From assembly GCA_021324115.1 (NCBI GenBank), contig JAJPJS010000018.1, positions 83,870 through 147,869 on the forward strand: 64,000 nucleotides of DNA, read 5' to 3'. Positions within the stretch are counted from its first letter, which is position 1; each line of letters starts with the position of its first letter. Source of the DNA: Nitrososphaerota archaeon. GTDB taxonomy: Archaea; Thermoproteota; Nitrososphaeria; Conexivisphaerales; DTJL01. This document shows, piece by piece, positions 9,435 to 18,041 of the stretch. The translations under genes and the position numbers were made by a program. The notes below the pieces were generated by a model. That model did no database searches. It was not told the origin of the DNA and saw only the letters and a list, made by a program, of their open reading frames with translations.

Positions 9435-9619
9435 TCCCGTCTGGCCTCCTTATGATGAGTGTTTGGGGCCACTTAACGGGGGTTCTGTTCGACACAATCC
9501 ACGAATAAATAGGACTACGACCGGCAAGAGTCGAATCCCGGTGGGAGGAGGGAGTTCCTCCCACGAGGGCTTTTGCTCACTACCCAGGTTAGTGTGGAGG
9601 TCCTTGTCGAGCGGTTCGG

Positions 9620-9757
9620 ATGTTCGTCTGCAGGAACGACCTGGAGTGCCCGGAGAACAAGAACTTCGACGAGCACTATCACTCATTCGAGAAGTGCGCC
9701 GTCTGCGGGAAGATGATCACCCGCGCTGAGTGTCTCTGTGGGGTCGGCCGCACTTGA
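9620..9757 (+). CDS. Small cysteine-rich putative zinc protein (45 aa)
   Basis: An ATG frame encodes MFVCRNDLECPENKNF... then KCAVCGKM and ECLCG, giving six cysteines and two histidines in 45 residues, spaced like two zinc knuckles. It overlaps the 3' end of the facing membrane gene by 75 bases. No RBS or clear TATA is seen. It may be a genuine small protein of the former mobile element or chance; the regular Cys spacing is the only support. Confidence 0.35.
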   Translation: MFVCRNDLECPENKNFDEHYHSFEKCAVCGKMITRAECLCGVGRT

Positions 9758-10162
9758 ACCTGCAATCTTGGTGGTGTTGGATGAAGGAGCTCGGGCTCGG
9801 AGCCACTGGATTACCGCCAGGACGACCGTGAAGAAAGGGATGAAGATTAGGAATTGCTGGATGCTGTATTTGCGGATGAGCTTCTTGGTCTCCGGATCTC
9901 TCATGTTTACGACATCGCCGTAGTTGTCCCTGAGACGCAGTGCATAGACGAGGAATGGCACGTAGTTGATTCCTAGCGTGAAGATATAGGCTCCGAACAA
10001 CAGGAAGCCTCGAGGGACGAGCAGGCCAAGGACCATTGGGACTGGGACTCCGAGGCCGAACTCGACTAGGATGAATGTAGATCCGTGGAGGCCCATGTCA
10101 AGCGCAACAAGGCGTCTAACGTTGAAGAACCTCCCTTCCTGTATTGGCGACCCCAAATGCAC
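9683..10162 (-). CDS. Polytopic membrane protein of unknown function
   Basis: 159 residues with about four hydrophobic segments: a first near LVALDMGLHGSTFILVEFGLG, then VPMVLGLLVPRGFLLFGAYIF, TLGINYVPFLVYAL and FLIFIPFFTVVLAVIQWL. Between them lies a charged loop RLRDNYGDVVNMRDPETKK. The start is GTG; a TATA-like TCTATTAATA at 10181-10190 is about 20-28 bases upstream, so a leaderless GTG is plausible. The hydrophobic pattern is coherent, so I regard it as a real gene surviving among mobile-element debris. No family recognised. Confidence 0.55.
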   Translation of the reverse strand: MHLGSPIQEGRFFNVRRLVALDMGLHGSTFILVEFGLGVPVPMVLGLLVPRGFLLFGAYIFTLGINYVPFLVYALRLRDNYGDVVNMRDPETKKLIRKYSIQQFLIFIPFFTVVLAVIQWLRARAPSSNTTKIAGSSAADPTETLSAGDHLPADGALLE

Positions 10163-10286
10163 TCTGCCAACTCAAGCAAGTATTAATAGATTCCTCGGCT
10201 GGAACCTATTTCAAAACCAAGTTGAGTTCATGGTCTAGACCTTCTCTCCCACCTGCTCTTTCCCCCGGTGCGATCTACGCGCCTGC

Positions 10287-10360
10287 ATGAAATTCACCTG
10301 CATGGATGACGAGCTGTGGGAGGTTATCGAGCCCCACCTCCCTCCGTTTTCTAGTGACAG
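10287..10360 (+). pseudogene. IS5-type transposase N-terminal fragment
   Basis: Reads MKFTCMDDELWEVIEPHLPP, the conserved N-terminal helix of IS5-group transposases, then loses homology within about 25 codons where it abuts the integrase remnant. No DDE residues and no terminal repeats remain. A truncated insertion that probably removed the integrase C-terminus. Confidence 0.6.
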
Positions 10361-10800
10361 CGGGTCTTTGGCGGTGCATTCGAGAGGAAGACTGCTAGTT
10401 CTGAACCGGTCAAGGCCCTCTTGTCCCTCAGGGTGGGCGTGTCCCTTGACCTTCGGATCTTGATTCTGCCCTTGACCTCTGTGTCGTTGTGCGTCAGCCA
10501 TGACTTCACAGCCTTGAGATTCGACTCGATGTAGCTCCCGGCTTTCTGTTCACCCTCAAGCTCGGTAACCACATCCATGAAAAAGCTGCACGCCCATCTT
10601 TCTCCGTTCGCGGTTGCTACTGTAGCAGCCTTTGTGGTTAGAAGCCCCTCGATTCACAGAGGTACCCCAAACGCCGGAGGTATACGTCGGGGGTGATCTT
10701 CAGCCATCTGCATACGTTGTCATATCATCGCTTGGTTTCGATATCATTCAAGAGATGCTTGTACTTGGGGACGGGCCCGACCCATCGAGGCCGTTTGATA
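10351..10800 (-). pseudogene. Archaeal tyrosine-recombinase (integrase) pseudogene
   Basis: Reading the minus strand from about 10770 gives KYKHLLNDIETKR, then an in-frame TGA where families have Trp, then YDNVCRWLKITPDVYLRRLG and YLCESRGF, the typical core-binding domain of archaeal integrases. After another stop and a frame change it continues as MDVVTELEGEQKAGSYIES and KAVKSWLTHNDTEVKGRI, ending TPTLRDKRALTGSELAVFL. The catalytic domain is missing and an IS5 fragment takes its place. At least two stops and one frameshift show it is dead. Confidence 0.7.
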
Positions 10801-11273
10801 GCCTCCGACGGCTCTTCCGGCGAGGTGGGCGATGCCCAAGGTAGATTTGACTCACTCCCTTAAGGCCGTGGCCCCCTATCTGTCTTGTTCACGCTTCTCT
10901 TGTTTTCTTCCGCATTTAAGCCGCGGCTCCCCATCAAATGATGGTAGGTCCCTTCCGGCCCGCTTGGCACTCTGAGTTCGATCCTGCCCTCGAGCACGTA
11001 TGCATATCGATTCTTCTCGGGCCAGCTACCTCCCACAAGTTTGAGAGAGTTCGGACCGCTATTAGATTGACACGGTCCGGCCAAGGTGTCGCTTGTCACT
11101 AGGACTCGCTCAAAACATTAGACGACTCCGACGGGACTCAAACCCTGTAAGAGTATATGATGAAATTCCGGCACGGCGTTTGGCTCGAATCCATTCTTTG
11201 ATGAGTGTTGATTGGCGATGTTCATATATTCTGAAATTAATTATACAATTTTATTGAAATGGTGTGGAACAGG
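10801..11273. other. Intergenic, decayed sequence without a gene
   Basis: No frame gives a recognisable protein. A minus-strand stretch around 10900-11050 reads RYAYVLEGRIELRVPSGPEG and may be eroded coding sequence. AT-rich sequence at 11225-11260 could act as terminator for the flanking minus-strand gene. Confidence 0.3.
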
Positions 11274-12188
11274 TCAAGGCTTCACATGGCTACCTGGATG
11301 GTTACTGTCCGGCCCATTAATTTTAGAAGATGAGCCTGACCTCTGACTTTGAGTGTCTTTCTTTATGTCCGATAAGTTAGCTGATATCCAGGGGAGCACT
11401 TCGGTGATAAAACTGGGTCCATGGTGCGCAAGGAAATCCAATGGACCGGGCGTTTTCATATAGTTTCCTGACCTGATCGCGCGCATCCCCCTCCAGCCCC
11501 TTTTGTCTATCATACGTTCGAAGTCATTTCTACTGAATTTCGAGTACATCTTAGCCTCGTAAACAAATACGTCGGGGTCCATTTCTTGAACCTTTGCCAA
11601 GTCGGGTGTGAGCCATTCAGACATCACACCATCGAAAAGGGTCGAAGCACCAAGATAGCCGAAGGCGTCGACTATGTAGCTATAAGCACCGAAGCTCACT
11701 GGACCGCCAAGGTCTATCTCCACGTAAACCCTTGGCCTTGTTTGGACAGGTCTCAATTTAGCAAGACTTCGCAGTAAGGATGAAGCCAGATTCCTGGCTT
11801 CGTCGACCCTTCCAACGACGAGCCCAACCTTGATTATGGTGTCAACTATACCGGACACTGAGACCGGTAGTGCAATCGGATAAACAGAAAATTCATCCGT
11901 TAGTTTTAGTCCTAGCGGTCTCTGGTAGCCGGTAATCGTAAAAATCAGGTCGGGTTTCAGGCTTCTGAGCACATCGATATTCGTTGTGCTGTAGCTACCC
12001 ACCTTTCTTTTGTTTCTAGCTTCCGGCGGTCTGGCACAGAAGGCGCTGACCCCGACGATCTCTTTGCCAAGCCCCAGAAGAAAGAGGGACTCCGTTATTG
12101 CAGGACTCAGACTCACTATCCTGTGAGGCTCTTCTGGTATTGGAACGTCCTTACCGAGCACCTCGTTGAAAACTGATCGCATCTTCAT
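11274..12188 (-). CDS. Helical-backbone substrate-binding protein (BtuF/TroA-like), no signal peptide
   Basis: 304 residues of the metal/cobalamin-binding ABC receptor family: RIVSLSPAITESLFLLGLG at the N-terminus, then DVLRSLKPDLIFT and GYLGASTLFDGV before a C-terminal lobe with GNYMKTPGPLDFLAHHGPS. Unlike transported receptors it has neither a signal peptide nor a lipobox cysteine; the protein begins directly at the first domain. No ABC permease or ATPase is adjacent. It may be a cytosolic corrinoid- or metal-binding protein, in keeping with the B12-dependent mutase in the same window, but that link is inference. A TATA-like AAATATCTATAT lies about 25 bases upstream. Confidence 0.75.
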   Translation of the reverse strand: MKMRSVFNEVLGKDVPIPEEPHRIVSLSPAITESLFLLGLGKEIVGVSAFCARPPEARNKRKVGSYSTTNIDVLRSLKPDLIFTITGYQRPLGLKLTDEFSVYPIALPVSVSGIVDTIIKVGLVVGRVDEARNLASSLLRSLAKLRPVQTRPRVYVEIDLGGPVSFGAYSYIVDAFGYLGASTLFDGVMSEWLTPDLAKVQEMDPDVFVYEAKMYSKFSRNDFERMIDKRGWRGMRAIRSGNYMKTPGPLDFLAHHGPSFITEVLPWISANLSDIKKDTQSQRSGSSSKINGPDSNHPGSHVKP

Positions 12189-12313
12189 ATCATCAAATCC
12201 AGGCCAGATATAGATATTTACTGCAAGTGAATATCTGTGAAAGGGCTCGAAGATGAATTGGATCCATCAGCAATGGAAGAGTTTATTTCAAGATTGATTG
12301 AGGAGCGCATTGT

Positions 12314-12403
12314 GGGCCGGTAGTTTAGGCTGGTAAAATGCTCGCTTCGCATGGGTTCGCCAGAAACAGCGAGAGTCCGCGGGTTCAAGTCCCGCCCGGT
12401 CCA
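12314..12403 (+). tRNA. tRNA-Ala (CGC) with a 16-nt anticodon-loop intron
   Basis: Acceptor GGGCCGG/CCGGTCC contains the G3-U70 alanine identity pair; discriminator A at 12403. D-stem GTTT/AAAT, anticodon stem CTCGC/GCGAG, T-arm GCGGG/CCCGC around TTCAAGT. Anticodon CGC at 12348-12350. The intron at 12352-12367 is at the canonical 37/38 position. Confidence 0.94.
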
Positions 12404-12734
12404 CTAACTTCCTGTTCATGGTTCGGGTAAAAATGGCTGGACACGCATACACGCAACAGCTCCGTAAATCCTTTCGAAAATATTATTCAATTATATACCG
12501 ACGAAAATAATTGCGGGGGTTTCATGGCAGACTCCTGAAATAGCCTGGCCAGTAAGGTGCCTTTCCTCTTTCAAGTGATTTGGCAGATCATATGGAGGAT
12601 TAGTCAACCAGGTTTCTGCTGAATGAACCACACCACATGAGCGGTCAATATTAGGAGTTAGAAACCATGAGATCTCACCAGAACGGTTGACGAACCAATT
12701 TTATATTGCAAGGTCGAAGGGCCCATTAAGGAAA
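12404..12734. other. Intergenic between tRNA-Ala and the luciferase-like gene
   Basis: AT-rich around 12478-12515. A TATA element TTTTATATTG at 12698-12707 belongs to the next gene. Nothing else recognised. Confidence 0.4.
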
Positions 12735-13733
12735 ATGTCGTCCGAAAAGACCGAAACTCGATTTCCTGTTACCTCAGAAGAGGTTTCACGACTTCCCCTC
12801 AGAGAAAGAATCGGTGTCAGTATAAACGCAAAGGATGCTGTGGAGGGATTGAAGAGGGTGACTGAGGCTGAAGATGCTGGAGTTAAACAGGTTTGGATGA
12901 CCTCGATGGCGGTGGGCGCCACCGACACCCTCTCCTTCTGCGCTCTGGCTGCAAGGCAGACAAAAGAGATAAGGCTGGGTACTTCCATCATGCAGATTTA
13001 TTCACGCCATCCTGTCACCGCGGCGCAGCAGGCTCTGCTCGCTCAGGATGCTGCACCAGGACGCCTCAGACTCGGAATAGGAACCAGTCACCAGCATATC
13101 AATGAGGGGCAGTATGGTGTCTCTATGAAGAGGCCTCTTGCGTATCTGACGGAATACGTTGCGGTTCTTCGCAGCATACTTTGGCAAGGACACGTTGAAT
13201 TTGAAGGCCGCTTCTTCAAAACAAAGTATTCAGCTCCTAGGGTGGCTCATGTTCCGATACTCGTGGCGGCGCTGGGAACCAGGTCATACGGGATTGCGGG
13301 ACAAATATCCGATGGGGTGATTTCCTGGATGTGCCCACCATCGTATCTCTTCAGAAAGGCGATTCCAGCGCTAAAGGAGGGCGCGCGCGTCAGAAATAGG
13401 CCCGTACCGCCGGTGGTCGCACAGATTTCAGTCGCGTTCAGTGAAGATAAGGAAGCTGTATACAAAGCAGCAAATGCTGCCATAGGAAGATATCCAAAGC
13501 TTCCTTTCTACTCGCACATGATGGATGAAGCTGGTCTACCGGCTGGTGACGAAGTGACAAGGTTCAGGGCTGTGGTCGATTCCATGGTCATCTCAGGGAA
13601 CGAGAATACTGTGAAGGAAGGGCTTCTGAATTTAATTCGGCAAGGCCTTGATGAACTGCTCGTGATGCTTGTGCCGGTTTCAGACGAAGAGAATGAAAGA
13701 AAAAGACTTTACGAACTGGTGGGCTCGTTATAA
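12735..13733 (+). CDS. Luciferase-like (F420/FMN-dependent) oxidoreductase
   Basis: 332 residues, TIM-barrel of the bacterial luciferase-like superfamily, whose archaeal members usually use F420. Seen: AEDAGVKQVWMTSMAVGATD, LGTSIMQIYSRHPVTAAQQA, GRLRLGIGTSHQHINE and VPILVAALGTRSYGIAGQISDGVISW, all conserved strands of the family. ATG 12735 follows a TATA element at 12698-12707 by 28-37 bases; the frame also opens at a TTG at 12687, but that precedes the TATA. It stands alone between tRNA-Ala and a convergent regulator, so the substrate is unknown. Confidence 0.85.
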   Translation: MSSEKTETRFPVTSEEVSRLPLRERIGVSINAKDAVEGLKRVTEAEDAGVKQVWMTSMAVGATDTLSFCALAARQTKEIRLGTSIMQIYSRHPVTAAQQALLAQDAAPGRLRLGIGTSHQHINEGQYGVSMKRPLAYLTEYVAVLRSILWQGHVEFEGRFFKTKYSAPRVAHVPILVAALGTRSYGIAGQISDGVISWMCPPSYLFRKAIPALKEGARVRNRPVPPVVAQISVAFSEDKEAVYKAANAAIGRYPKLPFYSHMMDEAGLPAGDEVTRFRAVVDSMVISGNENTVKEGLLNLIRQGLDELLVMLVPVSDEENERKRLYELVGSL

Positions 13734-13757
13734 CAATCTGCCATATGGAGTCAGCTA

Positions 13758-14720
13758 TTATCTTCCTCTCGTAATATCTTCAACTGAAGAGTCTGTCCTG
13801 CCTTTTGGATTATGCCTGGCCAGAAAAGGTCGTAAGTAGAACGCGCCCAGGATTACAATTGCGAGTGCTAGAAACGCATAACCTAGGTACGTCAGATCAC
13901 GTCCCATCTGAGCGAAGGGGTGGTAAGCTATTTCCTCGTCGATCGTAGCTAAAGAGAGAGTCACTGGAGATTGAGACGGGTTTATCCAGACGAAGCCGAT
14001 TGCAAAGTCGTTCGGCGGGATGGAAAACGTCAGGTCGGCGAAACCTCCCGGATTGTCCGAAGAAGCAAGGAATAGGGCACTGCTATGGTTTTGCATGACA
14101 GTTGTCCAATTCATGCCCTTCGGAACCCCGATGACAGCAAAAACAAGCTGATAGGGTGGATTTGGGGTGGACCATTGAGCTATGATTCTGTAAACGGGTG
14201 GCGAACTCTCCGTGACGCCACCGGCAATAAAGACGCCTCCAGCAGGTATGATTCTACTGCTATTGGCGAGATTAGAGCCGGCAAATGAACTTGTGACCCC
14301 CTGTTGCCACGCCGTCTGACTGGCTAAGTACATCCCAGCTACGACGATGATAGAACCCACAAGGAGCAGCGCGATGACGATTGCAGCACCAGCCACATTT
14401 TTGACCCTTGAAACATTCGGGGTGATGGGATTGGACCCGAATTCAGGCATTCTGGAAATGCGAAGGAACCTAATGGCTTCTCTGCCATCATCAGTAAGTG
14501 AATAATTACCATCTTCTGTGATCGATACCAATCCCTGAAGTTTGCTCAGGTGGAACTGCAAATGGCCATTGCTTTGGATGCCTGTTGCCTTCTTCAGGTC
14601 GGAGAACCTCTTGCTGCCACTCTCTAGAGATTCGAGTATCCGTACCCTGATCGGGTGGCTAAGAGCATCGAACAGTTCTGACTTCGAAGAGTCGCTGTCG
14701 TCAAATGGAGGTGCACTCAT
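13758..14720 (-). CDS. ArsR-like winged-helix regulator with two membrane helices
   Basis: 320 residues. Residues about 13-90 form a winged helix (LFDALSHPIRVRILESLESG...SDLKKATGIQSNGHLQFHLSKL...YSLTDDGREAI). A membrane helix follows (AAIVIALLLVGSIIVVAGM), then an extracytoplasmic domain of about 130 residues, then a second helix (LGYAFLALAIVILGAFYL) and a basic tail. This layout suggests a membrane-bound sensor that binds DNA from the membrane. Convergent with the luciferase-like gene. Ligand and targets unknown. Confidence 0.8.
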   Translation of the reverse strand: MSAPPFDDSDSSKSELFDALSHPIRVRILESLESGSKRFSDLKKATGIQSNGHLQFHLSKLQGLVSITEDGNYSLTDDGREAIRFLRISRMPEFGSNPITPNVSRVKNVAGAAIVIALLLVGSIIVVAGMYLASQTAWQQGVTSSFAGSNLANSSRIIPAGGVFIAGGVTESSPPVYRIIAQWSTPNPPYQLVFAVIGVPKGMNWTTVMQNHSSALFLASSDNPGGFADLTFSIPPNDFAIGFVWINPSQSPVTLSLATIDEEIAYHPFAQMGRDLTYLGYAFLALAIVILGAFYLRPFLARHNPKGRTDSSVEDITRGR

Positions 14721-14929
14721 AAATTATGCTTCTTGACCCTGGTAATTAATGCTATACTACTGGACTTTGGAATAATCGGAAATCTCTCTTCAGTGCTACT
14801 TTGATAGACCTCACCTGTGCTTCGTATTCTCAATTCATTAGGAATGGAGTATAATAAATGGTGGCGACATCAAGATTCGGGTACGGACAGACAACGACAA
14901 AAATCGCCCAGAAGCAACAAGATAAGAAT

Positions 14930-15119
14930 ATCTTGATCAGAAGCCGTCCCGCCTGATATCAGCGGGAAGCCAGCAACTCACCTACAACCTTGATTAACGT
15001 GGCAGGAACCATTTGTTCTTTAACCCGGCTCCAGGTCGTAGTCTTCATCCCCGCCCCGTGGAGTCCAGGGTGAGTCCGTTCGCCCGTCGTGGCGACCAAG
15101 AGCCTCTGGGCAGCGAAAT
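14930..15119. ncRNA. Candidate structured RNA or GC-rich intergenic element
   Basis: Between the HTH gene start and the aIF5A stop lies about 400 bases without a reading frame. The half next to aIF5A is markedly GC-rich against AT-rich flanks, a known sign of structured RNA in archaea. Local hairpins include CCCGC-ctgatat-cAGCGGG near 14948-14966 and CGCC-cgtcgt-GGCG near 15081-15094. I could not match it to RNase P RNA, SRP RNA or a box C/D RNA, and the strand is uncertain. Bases 14721-14930 are AT-rich with nothing recognisable. Confidence 0.3.
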
Positions 15120-15512
15120 CTAGCCCTTTACTCTCATTATCTTTACTTTGTCCAGAACGTTCCAGTACTCGACTTCTGTTCCCGGCTGAAGCTTGGGCTT
15201 CAACTCTTCTTCGACAGAGGATGTTTCGAATGTTTGAAAAGTTTCCATATCCATTATCTGGTAGGTCCCCTGACCCACCGATATCACCTGACCGGACCTT
15301 TTGTCTATGGTGGGGATCTCGATCTTCGATTCGGCCGGTCCAACCATGCTTCTCTTCGAGCCGGTGAACACACCGATCGCGAAGAGCCTGATCTTTGCGC
15401 TACCATGTTTCCCGGGTTTACTTCTGTCCACCTGGACTACACGGCATGGCTCCCCTTCGAGCAGGATATACGAACCTTCCTTTACGCTACCTAGGTCAGC
15501 TGGGTGACTCAT
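15120..15512 (-). CDS. eif5A: Translation factor aIF5A
   Basis: Relieves ribosome stalling at proline stretches. The hypusine loop is present as DRSKPGKHGSAKIR with the modifiable lysine, followed by the C-terminal OB fold (GQVISVGQGTYQIMD). The frame opens at 15536, but a TATA element CTTATATC near 15543-15551 fits transcription close to 15520, so ATG 15512 (MSHPADLGSVKEGSYI) is chosen; it also matches the family N-terminus. 130 residues, normal size. Confidence 0.95.
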   Translation of the reverse strand: MSHPADLGSVKEGSYILLEGEPCRVVQVDRSKPGKHGSAKIRLFAIGVFTGSKRSMVGPAESKIEIPTIDKRSGQVISVGQGTYQIMDMETFQTFETSSVEEELKPKLQPGTEVEYWNVLDKVKIMRVKG

Positions 15513-15573
15513 TTCTAGACGACCACTACGTTCCATGAATCGTTGATATAAGGTTTCGACCTTTGGTGTGTAT

Positions 15574-15975
15574 TCATTTCTTTATCTGGTCTATCATCAT
15601 GTAGGTGCCCAGCGCGACTGCAATTTCCCGGCCATCCTGGTCCACCACGGTGCAGGTTGCGAAAAGAAGATGTTCACCCTTCTTCAGAACCCTTGCTCTT
15701 GCTTCGATCCTTCCCCTGAAGGCAGGCCTCATGAAACTCACCTTTAGTTCCACAGTAACAAGCGGATGCTTCGCGTTTGCGAAGGAAGCGTTTCCCATCG
15801 CGGTGTCCGAGAGTGTTGTGATCACGCCTCCGTGCACCACGCCAAGCATGTTCAGATGATGGTCCTTGACCTCCAGACTGATGGTGGTGGTATCACCTTC
15901 GAATACAGGCTGGCCCAAACCCAGGTAGGACCCGAAATGTATTTGCGACAATCCGACCGCATCCGGTTGAGCCAA
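15574..15975 (-). CDS. PaaI-like hotdog-fold acyl-CoA thioesterase
   Basis: 133 residues. LNMLGVVHGGVITTLSDTAMG holds the HGG active-site motif of the PaaI/YdiI hotdog family, followed by TVELKVSFMRPAFRGRIEARARV. Such enzymes hydrolyse aryl- or acyl-CoA. It is divergent from an acyl-CoA dehydrogenase across only 58 bases, pointing to a role in recycling CoA during fatty-acid breakdown. Confidence 0.85.
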   Translation of the reverse strand: MAQPDAVGLSQIHFGSYLGLGQPVFEGDTTTISLEVKDHHLNMLGVVHGGVITTLSDTAMGNASFANAKHPLVTVELKVSFMRPAFRGRIEARARVLKKGEHLLFATCTVVDQDGREIAVALGTYMMIDQIKK

Positions 15976-16033
15976 GTAATAGATAACGTATTTCTCGCAA
16001 GAGATTAAAGCGGCTTCGACGGATGGTCAAGCT

Positions 16034-17245
16034 ATGGTATTCCCATTTAAGGGGTTATCAGACTATGAAATCAAATTCAAGCCAGAACATGAAATGTTCA
16101 GACAGATGGTCAAAGAATTTGCGGAGAAGGAAATAGCTCCAAGGGTCACCGAGATAGAGGAACACAACGAGGTTCCTCAGGACCTGGTGAACAAGATGCT
16201 GGCACAGGGGTTCCAGGGTGTGTCGATACCTCAGGAATATGGAGGCCAGGGCGGGGACCAGGTGATGCTTGCGATATTCTCAGAGGAGGTCGCCAAGGTT
16301 TCCCCGGCGATCGTCACTTTGATGGGGGCCAATGGATTGTTCGTTTTCCCCGTGCTGCTCTTTGGTTCAGAGGAACAGAAGAAGAAATATCTGCCGCCAA
16401 TAGCCAGGGGGGAGAAGAGAAGCGCTCATGCAACGAGCGAGGCTGTAGCCGGAAGCGATGTTGCCGGAATACAGACCAGAGCCGAAAAGGTGGGGGATGG
16501 CTGGAAGATAAATGGTAGGAAGGCATTCATCAGCGGTGGTGACGTCGCAGATTATTTCGTTGTGCTGGCGAGGACCAGCCCTATAACGAACAGAAAGGAA
16601 AGGTGGAAGGGGCTCACATTCTTCATCGTAGAAAAGGAAACAGAGGGTTTTCATGTAGCACGGCATATGGAGAAGATGGGACTCAAGGGTAGCCATATCG
16701 TTGAGCTCCAGCTGGATAATGTCGTCGTGCCGGATTCCAACAGGCTGGGGCCCGAGGGAGAAGGCTTCAAGATTGCAATGGAGACTTTTGACCATGGAAG
16801 AATAGGTGTTGCGGCTCAGGCGCTCGGCATGGCGCAGATTCTCTTCGAAAAATCACTGAACTATTCGATGCAGAGAACCACGTTTGACAGACCTTTGATT
16901 TCGCATCAGATGATAGATACCTATCTGGCCGATATGGTCATGAAGCTGGTCAGCGCCAGGCAGCTGGTGTACTGGTCGGCAACTTTGGCGGACCAGGGAA
17001 GGGAGGAGTACAAGTTCGCAGCCTCTCTGGCCAAAGCGTATGCAACCGAGGCCGCGGAATGGGCTGCCGAGAAGGCAATAAGCATATACGGAGGAGCCGG
17101 GGTGATCATAGAAACCCAGATCGAAAGATTCCTCAGGGATGTCGAGATCACGAAGGTGTACGAAGGAGCCAACGAAATCCAGCGTCTTGTCATTATAAGG
17201 CAGCTGCTGAAGCTGTCGCTTGGCGTAGACGTGATGTCCATGTGA
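16034..17245 (+). CDS. Acyl-CoA dehydrogenase
   Basis: 403-residue FAD flavoprotein for the first step of beta-oxidation. FAD/substrate motifs include AHATSEAVAGSD, WKINGRKAFISGGDVADYFVV and the C-terminal IYGGAGVIIETQIERFLRD...VYEGANEIQRLVI with the catalytic-base Glu context YEGxNEI. It is followed 19 bases later by etfB and etfA, its electron acceptor. First gene of the oxidation operon. Chain-length preference cannot be read from the sequence. Confidence 0.95.
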   Translation: MVFPFKGLSDYEIKFKPEHEMFRQMVKEFAEKEIAPRVTEIEEHNEVPQDLVNKMLAQGFQGVSIPQEYGGQGGDQVMLAIFSEEVAKVSPAIVTLMGANGLFVFPVLLFGSEEQKKKYLPPIARGEKRSAHATSEAVAGSDVAGIQTRAEKVGDGWKINGRKAFISGGDVADYFVVLARTSPITNRKERWKGLTFFIVEKETEGFHVARHMEKMGLKGSHIVELQLDNVVVPDSNRLGPEGEGFKIAMETFDHGRIGVAAQALGMAQILFEKSLNYSMQRTTFDRPLISHQMIDTYLADMVMKLVSARQLVYWSATLADQGREEYKFAASLAKAYATEAAEWAAEKAISIYGGAGVIIETQIERFLRDVEITKVYEGANEIQRLVIIRQLLKLSLGVDVMSM

Positions 17246-17264
17246 CTCTGAAAGGTATCGGTGC

Positions 17265-18041
17265 ATGCAAATGCCCCTCAGCATAGTGGTGCTCGTAAAA
17301 CACGTCTACGATGAAGGACAGCTTAAGGTCGATGCAGCCACCGGCTTGGTCTCGCTGCAGGGAGTTCCTGGCAAGGTCAGCACCTTCGACAGGAATGCAC
17401 TTGAGGCCGCCCTCAGGCTGAAACAGAAATTCGGGGGGACTGTGACCACACTTACTCTTGGATCAGAAGAGGCGAACAAGAGCATACGCGAAGCGCTGGC
17501 CATGGGTGTGGACAATGCGTTTCTGGTCAGGACGGATGATCTTCTGAAACTGGATTCAAGGCAGGTGGTGGAGGGACTTGCAGGAGGACTATCGAAGATG
17601 CCAAAGTGGGACATCGTGATGTGCGCCGAAGGCTCCACCGATGTGTACAGCTCGGTGATCCCGGCCATGCTGGCAGAGAAACTCGACGTGCCCTACCTTT
17701 CCTACCTCAGGAGCATAGAACTTGAAGGTCAGACGCTGAAAGGAGACAGATCCCTCGAAAAGCGCGTGGTCACGGTAGAATGCGAACTTCCTGCGGTTGT
17801 TTCTGTGGTGAGTGAAATATACGAGCCTCGCATACCGACACTTCTTCAGATAATGGCCGCCATGAAGAAGCAGATAACAACCTTCGACTTCAGAGACATG
17901 AATGTTGAGGGCGAAGCAAGGTACAGCCTGGAGGGTATGTTTGCGAAGGCAGTGGACAGGAAGAAGGTGATGTTCGAAGGGAGTCCGTCTGAAGTCGCAT
18001 CCAAACTTGTTGATTCGATGGCAAAGGAGGGACTGATATGA
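17265..18041 (+). CDS. etfB: Electron transfer flavoprotein beta subunit
   Basis: 258 residues. LSIVVLVKHVYDEGQLKVD at the N-terminus, FDRNALEAALRLKQKFGGTVTTLTLG and the AMGVDNAFLVRTDD region identify EtfB. It binds AMP in canonical ETFs and forms the heterodimer with EtfA that takes electrons from the dehydrogenase. Overlaps etfA by four bases (ATGA). The C-terminal tail lacks extra cysteines and so gives no sign of an added cluster. Confidence 0.95.
   Translation: MQMPLSIVVLVKHVYDEGQLKVDAATGLVSLQGVPGKVSTFDRNALEAALRLKQKFGGTVTTLTLGSEEANKSIREALAMGVDNAFLVRTDDLLKLDSRQVVEGLAGGLSKMPKWDIVMCAEGSTDVYSSVIPAMLAEKLDVPYLSYLRSIELEGQTLKGDRSLEKRVVTVECELPAVVSVVSEIYEPRIPTLLQIMAAMKKQITTFDFRDMNVEGEARYSLEGMFAKAVDRKKVMFEGSPSEVASKLVDSMAKEGLI

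Noticed and set aside
10860..11099. Minus-strand 79-codon frame as a gene
   Set aside because: No homology recognised, no promoter, and it lies in decayed mobile DNA.
14930..15119. RNase P RNA
   Set aside because: The conserved P4 strands (GAGGAAAGTC-like and ACAGAA) are not present on either strand.
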